This document shows, in pieces, positions 1 through 10,706 of a DNA stretch of 64,000 nucleotides (positions within the stretch are counted from its first letter, which is position 1; each line of letters begins with the position of its first letter). Position numbers and translations under genes: made by a program. Below the pieces are notes generated by a model. That model had not been told where the DNA came from and did no database searches. It saw nothing but the letters and a program-made list of their open reading frames with translations. Origin of the DNA: Eledone cirrhosa. Taxonomy: Eukaryota; Mollusca; Cephalopoda; Octopoda; Eledonidae. Location of the stretch: contig OZ024748.1 in assembly GCA_964016885.1 (NCBI GenBank), positions 33,323,099 through 33,387,098 of the forward strand. Direction: 5' to 3'.

Positions 1-53
<53 letters not shown>

Positions 54-130
54 ATGTGTATATGTGTATGCGTGCAAATTATGTGTATATATGTGTGTGT
101 GTGTAAGTATGCTTTTGTGTTTTTTTGTGT
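1..130. repeat. (TA)n / TG-rich microsatellite
   Basis: Pure TA dinucleotides grade into TATG and TGTG steps. No coding content. Confidence 0.95.
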
Positions 131-343
131 GTGTTTGCATGTGTAGTTTTATTTTATTTTATTTTTCCTTTCCTTCTCCCTTTTCCAGCCTCACTTTCAT
201 ATAGATTGCATTTTTGTTTTTAGAATCCATATTCAATAAACAAACCAGGATTTTTCATTCTGAGGATTGAAAGCAAAACCTTTTGCTTTTAAGAAACCAC
301 TGGTAAATGGAATAATTGCCTTATGTTGTTTATTACATAATAA

Positions 344-345
344 TA

Positions 346-396
<51 letters not shown>

Positions 397-435
397 CATA
401 CATATATATATATATACATACATATATATATATAT

Positions 436-500
<65 letters not shown>
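344..500. repeat. (TA)n / (CATA)n microsatellite
   Basis: Long TA run with CATA interruptions. It is open in several frames on both strands (Tyr-Ile repeats), which is an artefact of composition. Confidence 0.95.
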
Positions 501-503
<3 letters not shown>

Positions 504-507
504 AAAT

Positions 508-718
508 TTCGCTTGTGTTGGCATGCGAACGGAACTGCATGAGGGGTGATACCTAGAAACATTAGTGTCTGCAGTTCTGTTTACATGCCAACACAAGAGC
601 AAGAATGAAGTGTTCATTCTACTGACATGGCTATAAAATTGAGGCTTGTTGCATAATTGCAAATGAATCGAATGTTATTATTAATATTTGAAAAACTCAG
701 ATTACATTTATATATATA
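508..718 (+). repeat. Dispersed element with a broken hammerhead ribozyme (copy 1)
   Basis: About 170 bases from 541 match 28810-28985 closely. The first 90 bases fold into a long helix: the CTTGTGTTGGCATG arm at 512 pairs with CATGCCAACACAAG near 585. Inside it, GAAAC-ATTAGTGTC (556-569) preserves the second half of a hammerhead core. The first half, which should read CUGAUGA, is reduced to TGA. It looks like an inactivated sibling of the ribozyme at 28782-28863. No protein coding is evident. Confidence 0.6.
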
Positions 719-893
719 TATATATAAATAGTATTAAGGATACTATTTATGGTTATGTATATAGTAAACTTTTTATAGTTAGATATATTTTAAACCATAA
801 ACAGTGAAAGACAGTAATTTATTACTACCTTATTACCAGTAAGATAAATAGCTCAATGTAATAACATCAGTTGTTCTACAGAGCAGTTATATA
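719..893. other. AT-rich spacer
   Basis: No gene or clear repeat apart from a short TA run. It ends at the left boundary of the large inverted repeat. Confidence 0.5.
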
Positions 894-3212
894 GAATTCA
901 CATGAATCAAAGTTCTGTTCAAACCATTTATTAGCGTACAATTGTTTCGGAGTCTTCGGAGCAATTTTTCAATGATTGTTTACATACATGACCTCCTTTC
1001 CAACACAAGAGACATACAGATACATATGAATATATCGATGCACAGTGGGGTGACATCCATTGTAATATTTTTGCATGGTAATTTAAATTCAAAAATTAAA
1101 ATCATATTAAAACAGAATCAAAGCAAAATTAAAGTTAAAATACAACATCGGCAGTTTACGTGGATAATGCAAGAGGATAGTTTGTTAGTCAGTTGAAGTA
1201 GTTAGTGCATGCAATAGTTACACATGGGGCATGCACGTGTGTCTTATTTATATAAGATTATTGTGCGGCAAGGTGTTATATGCAATACAAGTACTTTAAG
1301 CGGGTAATCAAGAGTATTATGGAGGTTGTAGTGGTAAATATTTTTTGTGTATGATAAAGAAGCTTGTGTGCAGAGAAATATTATAAATGAGAAGCAAAAT
1401 AATGTTATGGTTTTTGTATACACCACCATTTTCACAATTCAGGAAACGTAATATATAGTTTATATGTCCTTCACATAATTAACGATGATTTATAATTGGC
1501 TGTTTGATGTATTAAGTTAAATTATTACAGCTTATTGTGGCTCAGTGTTCTTTAATCCAATTTTATAGAGCAGGTTGTTTTTGTTGCGAGAATTTACATC
1601 GTTTTATTTTCCGGAAGTATGTGTGTGATTAAGGGGAGTTAATGCGTGAGGGGAGGTAACTAGCTGATTTCTATAACTAAATTTATTATTCCAATGTACA
1701 TTAAAAGGTGTCTCAATTGAGTCCCTTATATATATGGTGATATACAGTTTCCAAATTTAAGTACCCTATATTTTAAATTAGAGTCTACTCTATCAATAAG
1801 TACTAAAGGTATTACTCCCTATCATAGAGTGCTACAACTGAATATTCCATACGAAGTGTCAGATCTCCATATCAATGTTCTTTGTAAATGTAGTCTACTC
1901 ACAGAACCTGACAGGGTCTTATTAGAACCACGTCTATATATAACCCCTGGTAAGCTCTGGCTCAGCGCATGGCTGATTGCATGGCAAAGTTAAATATCTC
2001 ACTTACAATGTCATTAATCTGTCTATCAGGTTATACATGTATGTATAACTCATATACCACTTGTATATAATTCATTGTACTCAACATATAGGTTATATAG
2101 CTCTTTTATGTTAATAAATTAATCTTCTATTTATCTAATGATAGCACTCCATACATACAACAACATTTGCACAAATAATTCAGTGTTTAAAGTTTACATA
2201 TAATTATATAGTGATATAATGTAGTCTAAGTAATTGAAGGTAATTATACTAAAAGTAGGTGAACATGGGGATATTTCTAGGGTAAAAGGTTTTAGATAGA
2301 TGTCACGAATTGTGTTAAGATAGGGTGGATCATTGAGTGTGGAGTTGCGGTGTGTTACTAGAAGTGGTGATGGGTTCAAGTCTGACATTGCTATATATTG
2401 GGTTTAAAGTTTTGGAAGGAGTGTCGGAAGCGGTTCTGGCATGACGCGAACACTTCTGATTTTTTATTAAGGAGGTTATGGTTTGAGAAGATAATAGTAT
2501 GGGTCTCTAGTAGACAGAGGTTACAAAATTTATTAGGTGGTTTGTACGATGTCGCCTTACCTATCACTTTCCATTTAAGTGTATAAGATCTATTTTTAGT
2601 TTTTAGATAGTGTGTGTAGCTAGATAGTGAAGTTGAGTTGGCTAGACTGTGTTTTTTGAAAGAATGGAGGTGCGAATTGTATCTGGTTTTGAAGCAGTTT
2701 GAAGTAGAGCCTATATAGGTTTCAGAAGAGTTGCTAGTTGTGACGGTGCATGAGTATATGATATCCTTGATTAAGCATTTTTTATCTAAAGAGCAGGTTC
2801 TATTAGATCTACAGTTACAATTATTTTGGATGTTAGCCTGCCGGTTATTATGTTGTGTAGAAGTATGGATGGTAGCTGTAGGATTATGGTTATGGGGGTT
2901 GTTGTTCCCAGCGTTATTGCTTACACTAATGCTATTACTATTATTACTATTGTTATCAGGGTTAGTTGATATAATGTTATTTTGAAGGTTTACCCCCTGT
3001 TGTGATTTAGTTTGTTGGAAGTAAGAATTAATTTTTCTTTTATTGCTACTAGCTATGTGGTATGCTATGTTAGGCGTGGTAGAGTAGGAGATTTTAATTG
3101 TGTTTTTGTTTAAAAGACTATGGTACTTGTGGCCAGATGGGAAGTTTTTATCTAGGAGTGAGAAGAAAGCATTAGGTAGGTTGGTAGAAACGTTTAGATT
3201 GAAAGGAGGGTT
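894..3212 (-). repeat. Left arm of the PLE inverted repeat
   Basis: Pairs with 4148-6515. It contains the endonuclease coding (about 2390-3245, minus strand) and the non-coding 3' region (894-2388). Confidence 0.85.
926..968 (-). ncRNA. Decayed hammerhead motif, PLE1 left end
   Basis: On the minus strand the sequence reads ..GCTCCGAAGACTCCGAAACAATTGTA... The core halves CCGAAGA and GAAAC and the small ACA-AT-TGT helix III are present. The stem II seen in the opposite arm (6421-6480) is missing, so this copy should not fold correctly. Confidence 0.45.
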
Positions 3213-4148
3213 GAAAAATGTATTATTTCTTCTTCTATTTTTGTTTTTTTATGTCTGGTGAGTTGTTTCCGTTTATGGTACTATGGTAACTTCTGTGGTG
3301 TGGGTTACGTTTGTTTGCATCCTTCGTATTAGTGTGTGTGTGGTTGCTATTCTTATTACTATTTTTCCTCATGGACATATTGTGCGAAATAATGTTGTAG
3401 CTATGTGTTTTTGTAGGTAGGAACTCGATCTCCTTATTATGGCCTGATCTAGCTCATGCCTGATTATAATATTGCGAGTTTTTGCTAAATATGTTTACGT
3501 CATAGGATAGATTAGTGATTCTATTGGATACTCCCTTAGAGATAGAGTTTAATATTGATCTAGGGTGGTTAGACTTGGTATCTACGTAAATCAGTTTTTC
3601 GTTAGGTTTATGGAATGGTATATATATCCTTGAGTCTAGGTAGAGGGTGGCGTCTAGGAAGTTAACGTTTTTAGTGTTTTTGTCTATGGTGATACTTAGG
3701 TTATAGTTTTTGAAAGTCTTGTGCAATAGTTTTCTAGTTCTTTCTATATTGAATTTTTTATAGTCTATAAGTAGAAGTGCATCATCGCGGTACAAACCAC
3801 CGTTGAGGTATGGAAGGTCCTTATGGATTTTGTTAAGTAAATATAGGCCGACCAAATCAGTGACCTGCGCCGAGTCACTAGATCCCATGGTTATGTCGAA
3901 GTTGTTTTACGTATCCTTGCGGGTCCATAATTGGTCTTCAAATGTGATTACGATTTTATGGGCCGCAAGTATGACATCAATCTGGGGTCTAGTCAGGTCA
4001 CTATTGTTCATGGCCATGATTAGTGCCTTATTTAATAGGATAGGGGAAATAGAGGTGTAGTATCAATTGATATAAAATTGAATACATTTTTTATCCTTGT
4101 TTTCCTTGATATCTTTGAACCATTCAATAACTTCACCCGTATTTTTAG
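2389..4148 (-). pseudogene. Penelope-like RT plus GIY-YIG endonuclease, degraded
   Basis: Read on the minus strand. The RT fingers/palm region begins near 4140 (EVIEWFK), followed by SPILLNKAL and MGSSDSAQ (start 3888). The catalytic box GLYRDDALL is the Tyr-Arg-Asp-Asp form of the RT active site typical of PLEs. An open stretch runs 3888-3454. In-frame stops lie near 4067, at 3907-3909 and at 3454, and there is a frameshift in an A-rich run near 3245. The frame then continues through PPFNLNVSTNLP and an Asn-rich linker into the zinc motif and GIY-YIG domain described for the plus copy, ending about 2390. The motif-A region reads FYIN-stop where PLE2 has FDID, so this copy cannot be active. 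Confidence 0.8.
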
Positions 4149-4969
4149 ACCCTCCTTTCAATCTAAACGTCTCTACCAACCTACCTAAGGCTTTCTTCTC
4201 ACTCCTAGATAAAAACTTCCCATCTGGCCACAACTACCATAGCCTTTTAAACAAAAACACAATTAAAATCTCCTACTCTACCACACCTAACATAGCATAC
4301 CACATAGCTAGTAGCAATAAAAGAAAAATTAATTCTTACTTCCAACAAACTAAATCACAACAGGGGGTAAACCTTCAAAATAACATTATATCAACTAACC
4401 CTGATAACAATAGTAATAATAGTAATAGCACTAGTGTAAGCAATAACGCTGGGAACGACAATCCCCATAACCATAATCCTACAGCTACCATCCATACTTC
4501 TACACAACATAATAACCGGCAGGCTAACATCCAAAATAATTGTAACTGTAGATCTAATAGAACCTGCTCTTTAGATAAAAAATGCTTAATCAAGGATATC
4601 ATATACTCATGCACCGTCACAACTAGCAACTCTTCTGAAACCTATATAGGCTCTACTTCAAACTGCTTCAAAACCAGATACAATTCGCACCTCCATTCTT
4701 TCAAAAAAAACAGTCTAGCCAACTCCACTTCACTATCTAGCTACATACACTATCTAAAAACTAAAAATAGATCTTATACACTTAAATGGAAAGTGATAGG
4801 TAAGGCGACATCGTACAAACCACCTAATAAATTTTGTAACCTCTGTCTACTAGAGACCCATACTATTATCTTCTCAAACCATAACCTCCTTAATAAAAAA
4901 TCAGAAGTGTTCGCGTCATGCCAGAACCGCTTCCGACACTCCTTCCAAAACTTTAAACCCAATATATAG
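4097..4969 (+). pseudogene. Penelope-like C-terminal region with GIY-YIG endonuclease (290 aa, open)
   Basis: The open frame begins in junction sequence, so its Met at 4097 is not a genuine start; PLE sequence starts about residue 18 (DPPFNLN). Order: RT thumb end (KNTIKISYSTTPNIA, about residue 53), an Asn/Ser-rich linker (about 95-145), a Cys-rich knuckle (CNCRSNRTC..C, about 148-165), then a GIY-YIG nuclease: IIYSC, ETYIGST, FKTRYNSH with the catalytic Arg, and LCLLE with the likely metal-binding Glu, followed by NLLNKKSE. In PLEs this domain nicks the target for integration. There is no RT on this side, so it is a 5'-truncated copy whose coding happens to remain open. Confidence 0.8.
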
Positions 4970-6420
4970 CAATGTCAGACTTGAACCCATCACCACTTCT
5001 AGCAACACACCTCAAGGGCACACCTTACACCGCAACTCCACACTCAATGATCCACCCTATCTTAACACAATTCGTGACATCTATCTAAAACCTTTTACCC
5101 TAGAAATATCCCCATGTTCACCTACTTTTAGTATAATTACCTTCAATTACTTAGACTACATTATATCACTATATAATTATATGTAAACTTTAAACACTGA
5201 ATTATTTGTGCAAATGTTGTTGTATGTATGGAGTGCTATCATTAGATAAATAGAAGATTAATTTATTAACATAAAAGAGCTATATAACCTATATGTTGAG
5301 TACAATGAATTATATACAAGTGGTATATGAGTTATACATACATGTATAACTTGATAGACAGATTAATGACATTGTAAGTGAGATATTTAACTTTGCCATG
5401 CAATCAGCCATGCGCTGACCCAGAGCTTACCAGGGGTTATATATAGACGTGGTTCTAATAAGACCCTGTCAGGTTCTGTGAGTAGACTACATTTACAAAG
5501 AACATTGATATGGAGATCTGACTCTTCGTATGGAATATTCAGTTGTAGCACTCTATGATAGGGAGTAATCATCCTAATATAGATACCTTTAGTACTTCTT
5601 GATAGAGTAGACTGTAATTTAAAATATAGGGTACTTAAATTTGGAAACTGTATATAACCATATATATAAGGGACTCAATTGAGACACCTTTTAATGTACA
5701 TTGGAATAATAAATTTAGTTATAGAAATCAGCTAGTTACCTCCCCTCACGCATTAACTCCACTTAATCACACATATACTTCCGGAAAATAAAACGATGTA
5801 AATTCTCGCAACAAAAACCTGCTCTATAAAATTGGATTAAAGAACACTGAGCCGCAACAAGCTGTAATAATTTAACTTAATACATCAAACATCCAATACT
5901 AAATCATCGTTAATTATGTGAAGGACATATAAACTATATATTACGTTTCCTGAATTGTGAAAATGGTGGTGTATACAAAAACCATAACATTATTTTGCTT
6001 CTCATTTATAATATTTCTCTGCACACAAGCTTCTTTATCATACACAAAAAATATTTACCACTACAACCTCCATAATACTCTTGATTACCCGCTTAAAGTC
6101 CTTGTATTGCATATAACACCTTGCCGCACAATAATCTCATATAAATAAGACACACGTGCATGCCCCATGTGTAACTATTGCATGCACTAACTACTTCAAC
6201 TGACTAACAAACTATCCTCTTGCATTATCTACGTAAACTGCCGATGTTGTATTTTAACTTTAATTTTACTTTGATTCTGTTTTAATATGATTTTAATTTT
6301 TGAATTTAAATTACCATGCAAAAATATTATAATGGATGTCACCACACTGTGCATCGATATATACATATGTATCTGTATGTCTCTTGTGTTGGAAAGGAGG
6401 TCATGTATGTAAACAATCAT
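4970..6420 (+). other. PLE1 3' non-coding region (right arm)
   Basis: Mirror of 969-2388. It contains a short open stretch at 5957-6148 with a hydrophobic start (KTITLFCFSFIIFLCTQA). The same peptide is kept in the left arm (1435-1244), differing at one residue. Whether it means anything is unclear; both copies descend from one sequence. Confidence 0.5.
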
Positions 6421-6480
6421 TGAAAAATTGCTCCGAAGACTCCCAAACCTCGGTTTGGACGAAACAATTGTAAGCTAATA
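6421..6480 (+). ncRNA. Hammerhead ribozyme-like motif, PLE1 right end
   Basis: Helix I halves ATTGCT and AGCTAAT can pair with one bulge. The core half CCGAAGA (canonical CUGANGA with U4 changed to C) precedes a strong stem II (CCAAACC / GGTTTGG). Then come GAAAC, a tiny helix III (ACA-AT-TGT) and a GUA cleavage triplet. HHRs of this short-helix-III type are known from PLE terminal repeats. The U4 change may lower activity. Confidence 0.6.
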
Positions 6481-6504
6481 AATGGTTTGAACAGAACTTT
6501 CATT

Positions 6505-6515
<11 letters not shown>

Positions 6516-6582
<67 letters not shown>

Positions 6583-6583
6583 C
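6516..6583. repeat. (CT)n(TA)n microsatellite
   Basis: CT run followed by a TA run directly abutting the PLE end. Confidence 0.95.
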
Positions 6584-6800
6584 TCTTCGTCCTCCTTCAA
6601 ACACGCCTGAAGCCTCCGCAACCTCCTCGTCCGCAGCTCCCTACCCCCATTACCCCGTTCCCCCTTAGTTCCTTTCCTTGCACCAGACCTGCCTCCACCC
6701 CACCAACACCACCACCTTCCAGGGTCCCATTGGCCAGTCTCTCTCTGTTCGGCATGCCTTCCGCTGCACCTCCTCCAACCTCATCTACAGACGATATATA
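6584..6800 (+). mobile_element. GC-rich fragment, possible second PLE endonuclease remnant
   Basis: A short Pro-rich, C-rich stretch stands out from the AT background. In one frame it ends HAFRCTSSNLIYRRY. FxCTSSNxIY resembles the start of the GIY-YIG domain in another group of animal Penelope-type elements (recalled pattern, not checked). Sequence after the Tyr is microsatellite, so the domain is truncated. Confidence 0.3.
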
Positions 6801-6814
6801 CAGGCGATATCTAT

Positions 6815-6900
6815 ATATATACACACACACACACATATATGTATATATATATATATATATAGTAATAATAATAATAATAATAATAATAGAAATAATAATA
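6815..6900. repeat. (CA)n, (TA)n and (AAT)n microsatellites
   Basis: Consecutive simple repeats at 6820-6862 and 6863-6900. Confidence 0.9.
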
Positions 6901-7085
6901 AATTTGAAGACTTATAATCAAAGAGGGCTCGATAAGGATAAATATATATCAAATATATAAGAACCGTAGATCAAATATTTATTAAAATAGATTAAAGTTT
7001 AAGCAAAGAATCTGTTATTTTAATATATATATATTAAAATAACAGACTAAAGTTTAATCACCGATTCTTTGCTTAAGCTTTAATA

Positions 7086-7153
<68 letters not shown>

Positions 7154-7235
7154 TAACAGACTAAAGTTTAAGCAGCGATTCTTTGCTTAAACTTTAATAT
7201 TTTAATAAATATATATACATATATATATATATATA
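6900..7235. repeat. Palindromic repeat family, copy 1 (two nested palindromes)
   Basis: Contains TTAAAGTTTAAGCAAAGAATC and its complement GATTCTTTGCTTAAACTTTAA several times around TA runs. The leading part (AATTTGAAGAC..AAAGAGGGCTCGATAAGGATAAATATAT) matches, on the opposite strand, 20765-20860. A non-autonomous palindromic mobile element is likely. Confidence 0.6.
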
Positions 7236-7276
7236 TAAATTCAAAATATTAACAAAATAGATATTCTTGTGATCAA

Positions 7277-7350
7277 GTATATTTTATTATACACATATCT
7301 CAGAGGTATTGAGTTAAGTTCAACAGTACGTCCTCATCAGATAAAATAAG
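7277..7350 (-). ncRNA. Decayed hammerhead-like motif
   Basis: Minus strand: TATTTTAT precedes an exact CTGATGA; about 30 bases later GAGA (canonical GAAA) is followed by ATATGTGTAT and then ATAAAATA, which pairs with the first segment (7 bp). It aligns loosely with the motif at 14083-14146. Stem II is not convincing. Confidence 0.3.
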
Positions 7351-7789
7351 ATGATGCATGACATACTTTGACATAGTAGATGGTTAAGATTCAGTCATGG
7401 TAGTGATTAATATATGACAAAACTCAATATGTATACCCTAATATTGAGAACATGAGAAAAATATATAATACAAACAATAGAGAGGGTGCGTGTAATACAG
7501 CTTAAAAAATACATGGCATCAATATAACAGTTAAACATTTTTTTTAAACTGAAGCAAGAGGAAATAAAGGAAACAGATTATGGGATACTATATTTAGTAG
7601 GTGCTTCGAAAGACAAATGAAAGATGATTAAAGAGAGAGAGAGAGACAAAGGAGAGTAATTTATGTTCAAGTTTATAGACAATTATCGATATATGCAACT
7701 TATTTAGTTGACCGTTAATATTCAAAATATTTAATTTAAGTTATTTCAGAGTAATGAGTAATATTTTAGGTTTTAAAAGTTAATAGGTA
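7351..7789. other. AT-rich stretch without recognised genes
   Basis: Only a short (GA)n at 7633-7647. No ORF or repeat family recognised. Confidence 0.4.
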
Positions 7790-7799
7790 TCTGTATTAA

Positions 7800-7885
7800 T
7801 ATTATATTAGGGGTCGATAAAATAAAGTACCAGTAATGAACTGGGTAATTGCTGGCCTTGTGCCTAAAGTAGAAACAATTTATAC
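7800..7885 (+). mobile_element. SINE 3' fragment
   Basis: GGGGTCGATAAAATAAAGTA followed by CTGGCCTTGTGCCTAAAGTAG matches the 3' part of the SINE at 8035-8222. The tRNA-like head is missing. Confidence 0.75.
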
Positions 7886-8034
7886 AATATTATACTATAT
7901 TTATTTATACAATATTATACTATCAACTTTAATTTCTAAAATTCAAATTTTATGAAAACAAATTTAAAGGATTTACGAACACGAGAAAGAAAATATATAA
8001 TGCGTTTATACCCTCACGAAGGTAATCTTTCCCG

Positions 8035-8222
8035 ACATTATTGGCAGTATCGGTAGAGAGTCGGACACCATGCTTTGAAGCATAGAGTTATGTCCCTTTA
8101 AGATCTGAGTTCAAATCCCGCCGAGGTTAACTTTGCCTTTCATCCTTACGGGGTCGATAAAATAAAGTACCAGTAATGTACTGTGTAATTGCTGGCCTTG
8201 TGCCTAAAATAGAAACAATTAT
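8035..8222 (+). mobile_element. tRNA-derived SINE, near full length
   Basis: The tRNA-like head carries a B box (GTTCAAATCCCGCC at 8110-8123) and a plausible A box around TCGGTAGAGAGTCGG. The tail is the shared GGGGTCGATAAAATAAAGTA .. TTGTGCCTAAAATAG block. RNA polymerase III-type retroposon. Partial relatives lie at 7800, 20862 and 54630 (minus). Confidence 0.8.
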
Positions 8223-9300
8223 TTATAATATTGACAACAGTTGATATAATATAATTTATAAAATAATTATAGTTATAATTATGTAAGAATTTATGATTAA
8301 ACAGTTTGAGTGCCTAAAGGATCAACGGCCTTATAACTAAACTTAAATAAGTCTGAATTTTTAATTATATATATGTGTTAATAAAAAAATACACAAGGAT
8401 TATAATGTCTAAAGACTTTCAAATATATATAACATAATACAATATAGTAAATAAGTTACTGAAAATATTGATTAAAAAATATATATATTGTTACCATATA
8501 TTGTTAAAAAATTAATGTTTTATATCAATTATTGTGAAATGTTCATTTAGTTTATATATACTCTAAATATATAAGTCAACACTACATGAGTCCTAATGAT
8601 AGGGGCCAGATACAAAATAAATATAAAAATAAAAATAATGAATTGTTTGCGAAACTTAAAAATGCCCAATATTAAAAATATATTATAAAATGTAATAGGG
8701 TTTTAATATATAGTAGACAAAAGGTACGTCTAAAATATCTAGTGAATGTGATAGAAAGAGGAGCTAAATATTTGAAAAGGCCGAAGGTAATCTAAATTTA
8801 ATTAAAATAAAATAAATTAAATTAAATTAAATTATATTAAATTAAGTAATAATCATTATATAAATTCGAACTTCCAGGGAATATCTAACATTTATAACAC
8901 TAGAGAGTCATTTGACTATCTAAATTATTTATAAATGTAACTACGAGTATGTTATTACACTAGATAAACATATTTGTACAACTATATAGAGATTTTATTA
9001 TAGGTGTTAGTGAAACGGTATACATTTAATAAATAAATAATTATAATCATTATTAGTAATGCTATAATTGTAGTTTTACCTACAGTTCAGTGGAGAGAGA
9101 GACCAATATTTGTCGACTATTATGGTTTGTTATATTTATACCTAGATATATATAAAAATAGATAAGTGCAAATCTAACTTTCTGAGTCCCCAAAACATAC
9201 GCCAAATGAGTAAAATATGCAAACGCATGAATGATCTACAGTTCAATTATAACCGGTAAATTTACAAGTTAAATATCCAAATTATATATTTAAAACAGAG
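8223..9300. other. AT-rich stretch without recognised genes
   Basis: About 1.1 kb, very AT-rich, with a short TAAAT-type tandem at 8798-8845. No coding or known repeat seen. Confidence 0.4.
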
Positions 9301-9340
9301 ACAGATAAATAAATGTCCGAAGCATTACACCTATAACAAG

Positions 9341-9545
9341 CTATGTAAGGATTTACTGCTATCAATAGACCCCAAGGGTCTACAAACACAGAGAACATCG
9401 GAGCGCTAGGATACACAACTAACTATGTAAAGATTCACCACTATTCAACAGACCCCATGAGGTCTACAGATACACACAGAGATTTGAACCCTACTACTAC
9501 AGAACACAAATGTGGAAGATTCACCGCTGACTGCAGGCCACGGTA
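9341..9545. repeat. Imperfect ~82-bp tandem repeat
   Basis: CTATGTAAGGATTTACTGCT..AGACCCC..GGTCTACA recurs at 9423 as CTATGTAAAGATTCACCACT..AGACCCC..GGTCTACA, with a third partial copy near 9511. Function unknown. Confidence 0.55.
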
Positions 9546-9922
9546 ATTCACAGTTAATACAGACCATTCAGAGATATACATACCATATCTCTCTCTCTTA
9601 CTAACACGGTTTCACAACTACTACCACGGACTCCAAATTCCAACAACAACAACAAGTATCTGTCGCTCACTGCTTTCACACCAACAACAACAACAGACTA
9701 CAACAGCCTCACATCAGAAACAATAACAACATTAACAACTCTTGGTAACTGTTTTATATGTACTTTTTAATTGATACACGTGAAGTAAACTGTATATAAC
9801 CAAATCATTTATTCTTATATTCTTTATATTCCTATTATACATTTACAACTATACTTTGTTATTATTGTCATTTCTAATAACCACATATAACCATTCTAAC
9901 TTTCATTTTTAACCATTCGTTA

Positions 9923-9924
<2 letters not shown>
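9546..9924. other. Unclassified sequence with CAACAA runs
   Basis: CAACAACAACAA tracts at 9643-9655 and 9685-9695. No gene recognised. Confidence 0.4.
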
Positions 9925-9984
<60 letters not shown>

Positions 9985-10021
9985 GCATGTTTCTCAGACA
10001 TGACACCCTTAATTTAATTTA

Positions 10022-10063
<42 letters not shown>
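9925..10063. repeat. (TA)n microsatellites around a short spacer
   Basis: Two TA runs (9925-9980 and 10025-10063) separated by about 45 bases. Confidence 0.9.
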
Positions 10064-10066
<3 letters not shown>

Positions 10067-10560
10067 ATAAGAAACAGAGAATCAGTGTTGCGACGAATAA
10101 AATTTATTAGACATATTACAATCGTTTCTCTGGCGACCAGCTCGAGGCACGGTCGATGTAATGATCGAACCTCACTCTGAAATCGCAAGGTCCTCAGATA
10201 CGTCTCGCTTCTACGAAGCAGAGTTTCCAAATGTCCAGTTACACCCGTGGCCTTCACTCGGCAGCTTAGATCCTGTTGTTGTGATTCGATGAGTGGTCAA
10301 GAATTGTACACGTCATCGGTATTTTTGGCCACTCATGGCCGTCGTATATTTGGTTGCTTTCATTTGCCACCTGTCAATCAAAATTGTTTGTTAAATCGGA
10401 ATTACTACTGTAGGAGATAAGGCGCTGTATGAATGAACCGCTGGCGACGTGTCGCTGCCTTCTCAAACTGTAGTCGCCCGCACCCATGTCCATCTTTTTC
10501 GCTTAGGTGTGGTACATATGGGCACTTATACACCTACAGTGATCACATGCAGACACACAT
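10064..10560 (-). other. Possible PLE or other retroelement end (unclassified)
   Basis: GC content rises here. On the minus strand (10070-10160) CTGGTCGCCAG-A-GAAACGATTGTA..CTAATAAA resembles the 3' end of PLE1 (GAAAC..TTGTA..CTAATAAA), with a small stem before GAAAC. The first hammerhead core half is not recognisable. 10260-10560 has no assignment. Confidence 0.25.
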
Positions 10561-10584
10561 ATACATATATATGTATAAAGTAAT

Positions 10585-10700
10585 AATAATAAATATGAAA
10601 GCAGCGATTCTTTGCTTAAACTTTAATCTGTTATTTTAATTAATATATATGTATATATATAGCAATAATAATAAATTTGAAGACTAAAATCCAAAGAGGG
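10585..10700. repeat. Palindromic repeat family, copy 2 (partial)
   Basis: GCAGCGATTCTTTGCTTAAA..TTTAATCTG and AAATTTGAAGACTAAAATCC match copies 1 and 3. Confidence 0.6.
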
Positions 10701-10706
10701 TTATAT

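Larger units (their letters stand above)
894..6515. mobile_element. Penelope-like element 1, inverted 5'-to-5' double copy
   Basis: The left arm (894-3212) is the reverse complement of the right arm (4148-6515); both outer ends read GAATTCACATGAAT, with one difference. A single-copy middle (3213-4147) carries reverse-transcriptase coding on the minus strand. The minus copy therefore runs RT, GIY-YIG endonuclease, then about 1.5 kb of 3' region ending at 894. The plus copy is truncated just upstream of the endonuclease and ends at 6515. The arms differ by a few percent at most; one visible indel is about 20 bases near 5005-5025. PLEs often carry partial inverted copies, but this one reaches into the coding region. 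Confidence 0.85.
4148..6515 (+). repeat. Right arm of the PLE inverted repeat
   Basis: Reverse complement of 894-3212. Similarity stops abruptly at CCCTCC (about 4150), which marks the 5'-5' junction. Outer end GAATTC at 6510-6515, immediately followed by a (CT)n(TA)n run. Confidence 0.85.

Noticed and set aside
233..662. Overlapping Tyr-Ile-rich ORFs on both strands (also at 11053-11369, 13073-13457, 17484-17868, 17986-18422, 28940-29353, 62325-62664)
   Set aside because: They are readings of (TA)n/(CATA)n microsatellites, open in several frames at once.
2398..2985. ORFs on the plus strand in the PLE1 left arm, and the same peptides on the minus strand at 4375-4962
   Set aside because: These are antisense shadows of the endonuclease coding; they duplicate because of the inverted repeat.
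5957..6148. Short hydrophobic peptide conserved in both PLE1 arms
   Set aside because: Conservation between the arms reflects recent duplication rather than selection; no independent copy is available here.
8035..8222. tRNA genes suggested by A/B boxes (also 30770, 37208, 63608)
   Set aside because: No cloverleaf or anticodon arm is complete, and each is fused to a retroposon body and tail, so they are SINE heads.
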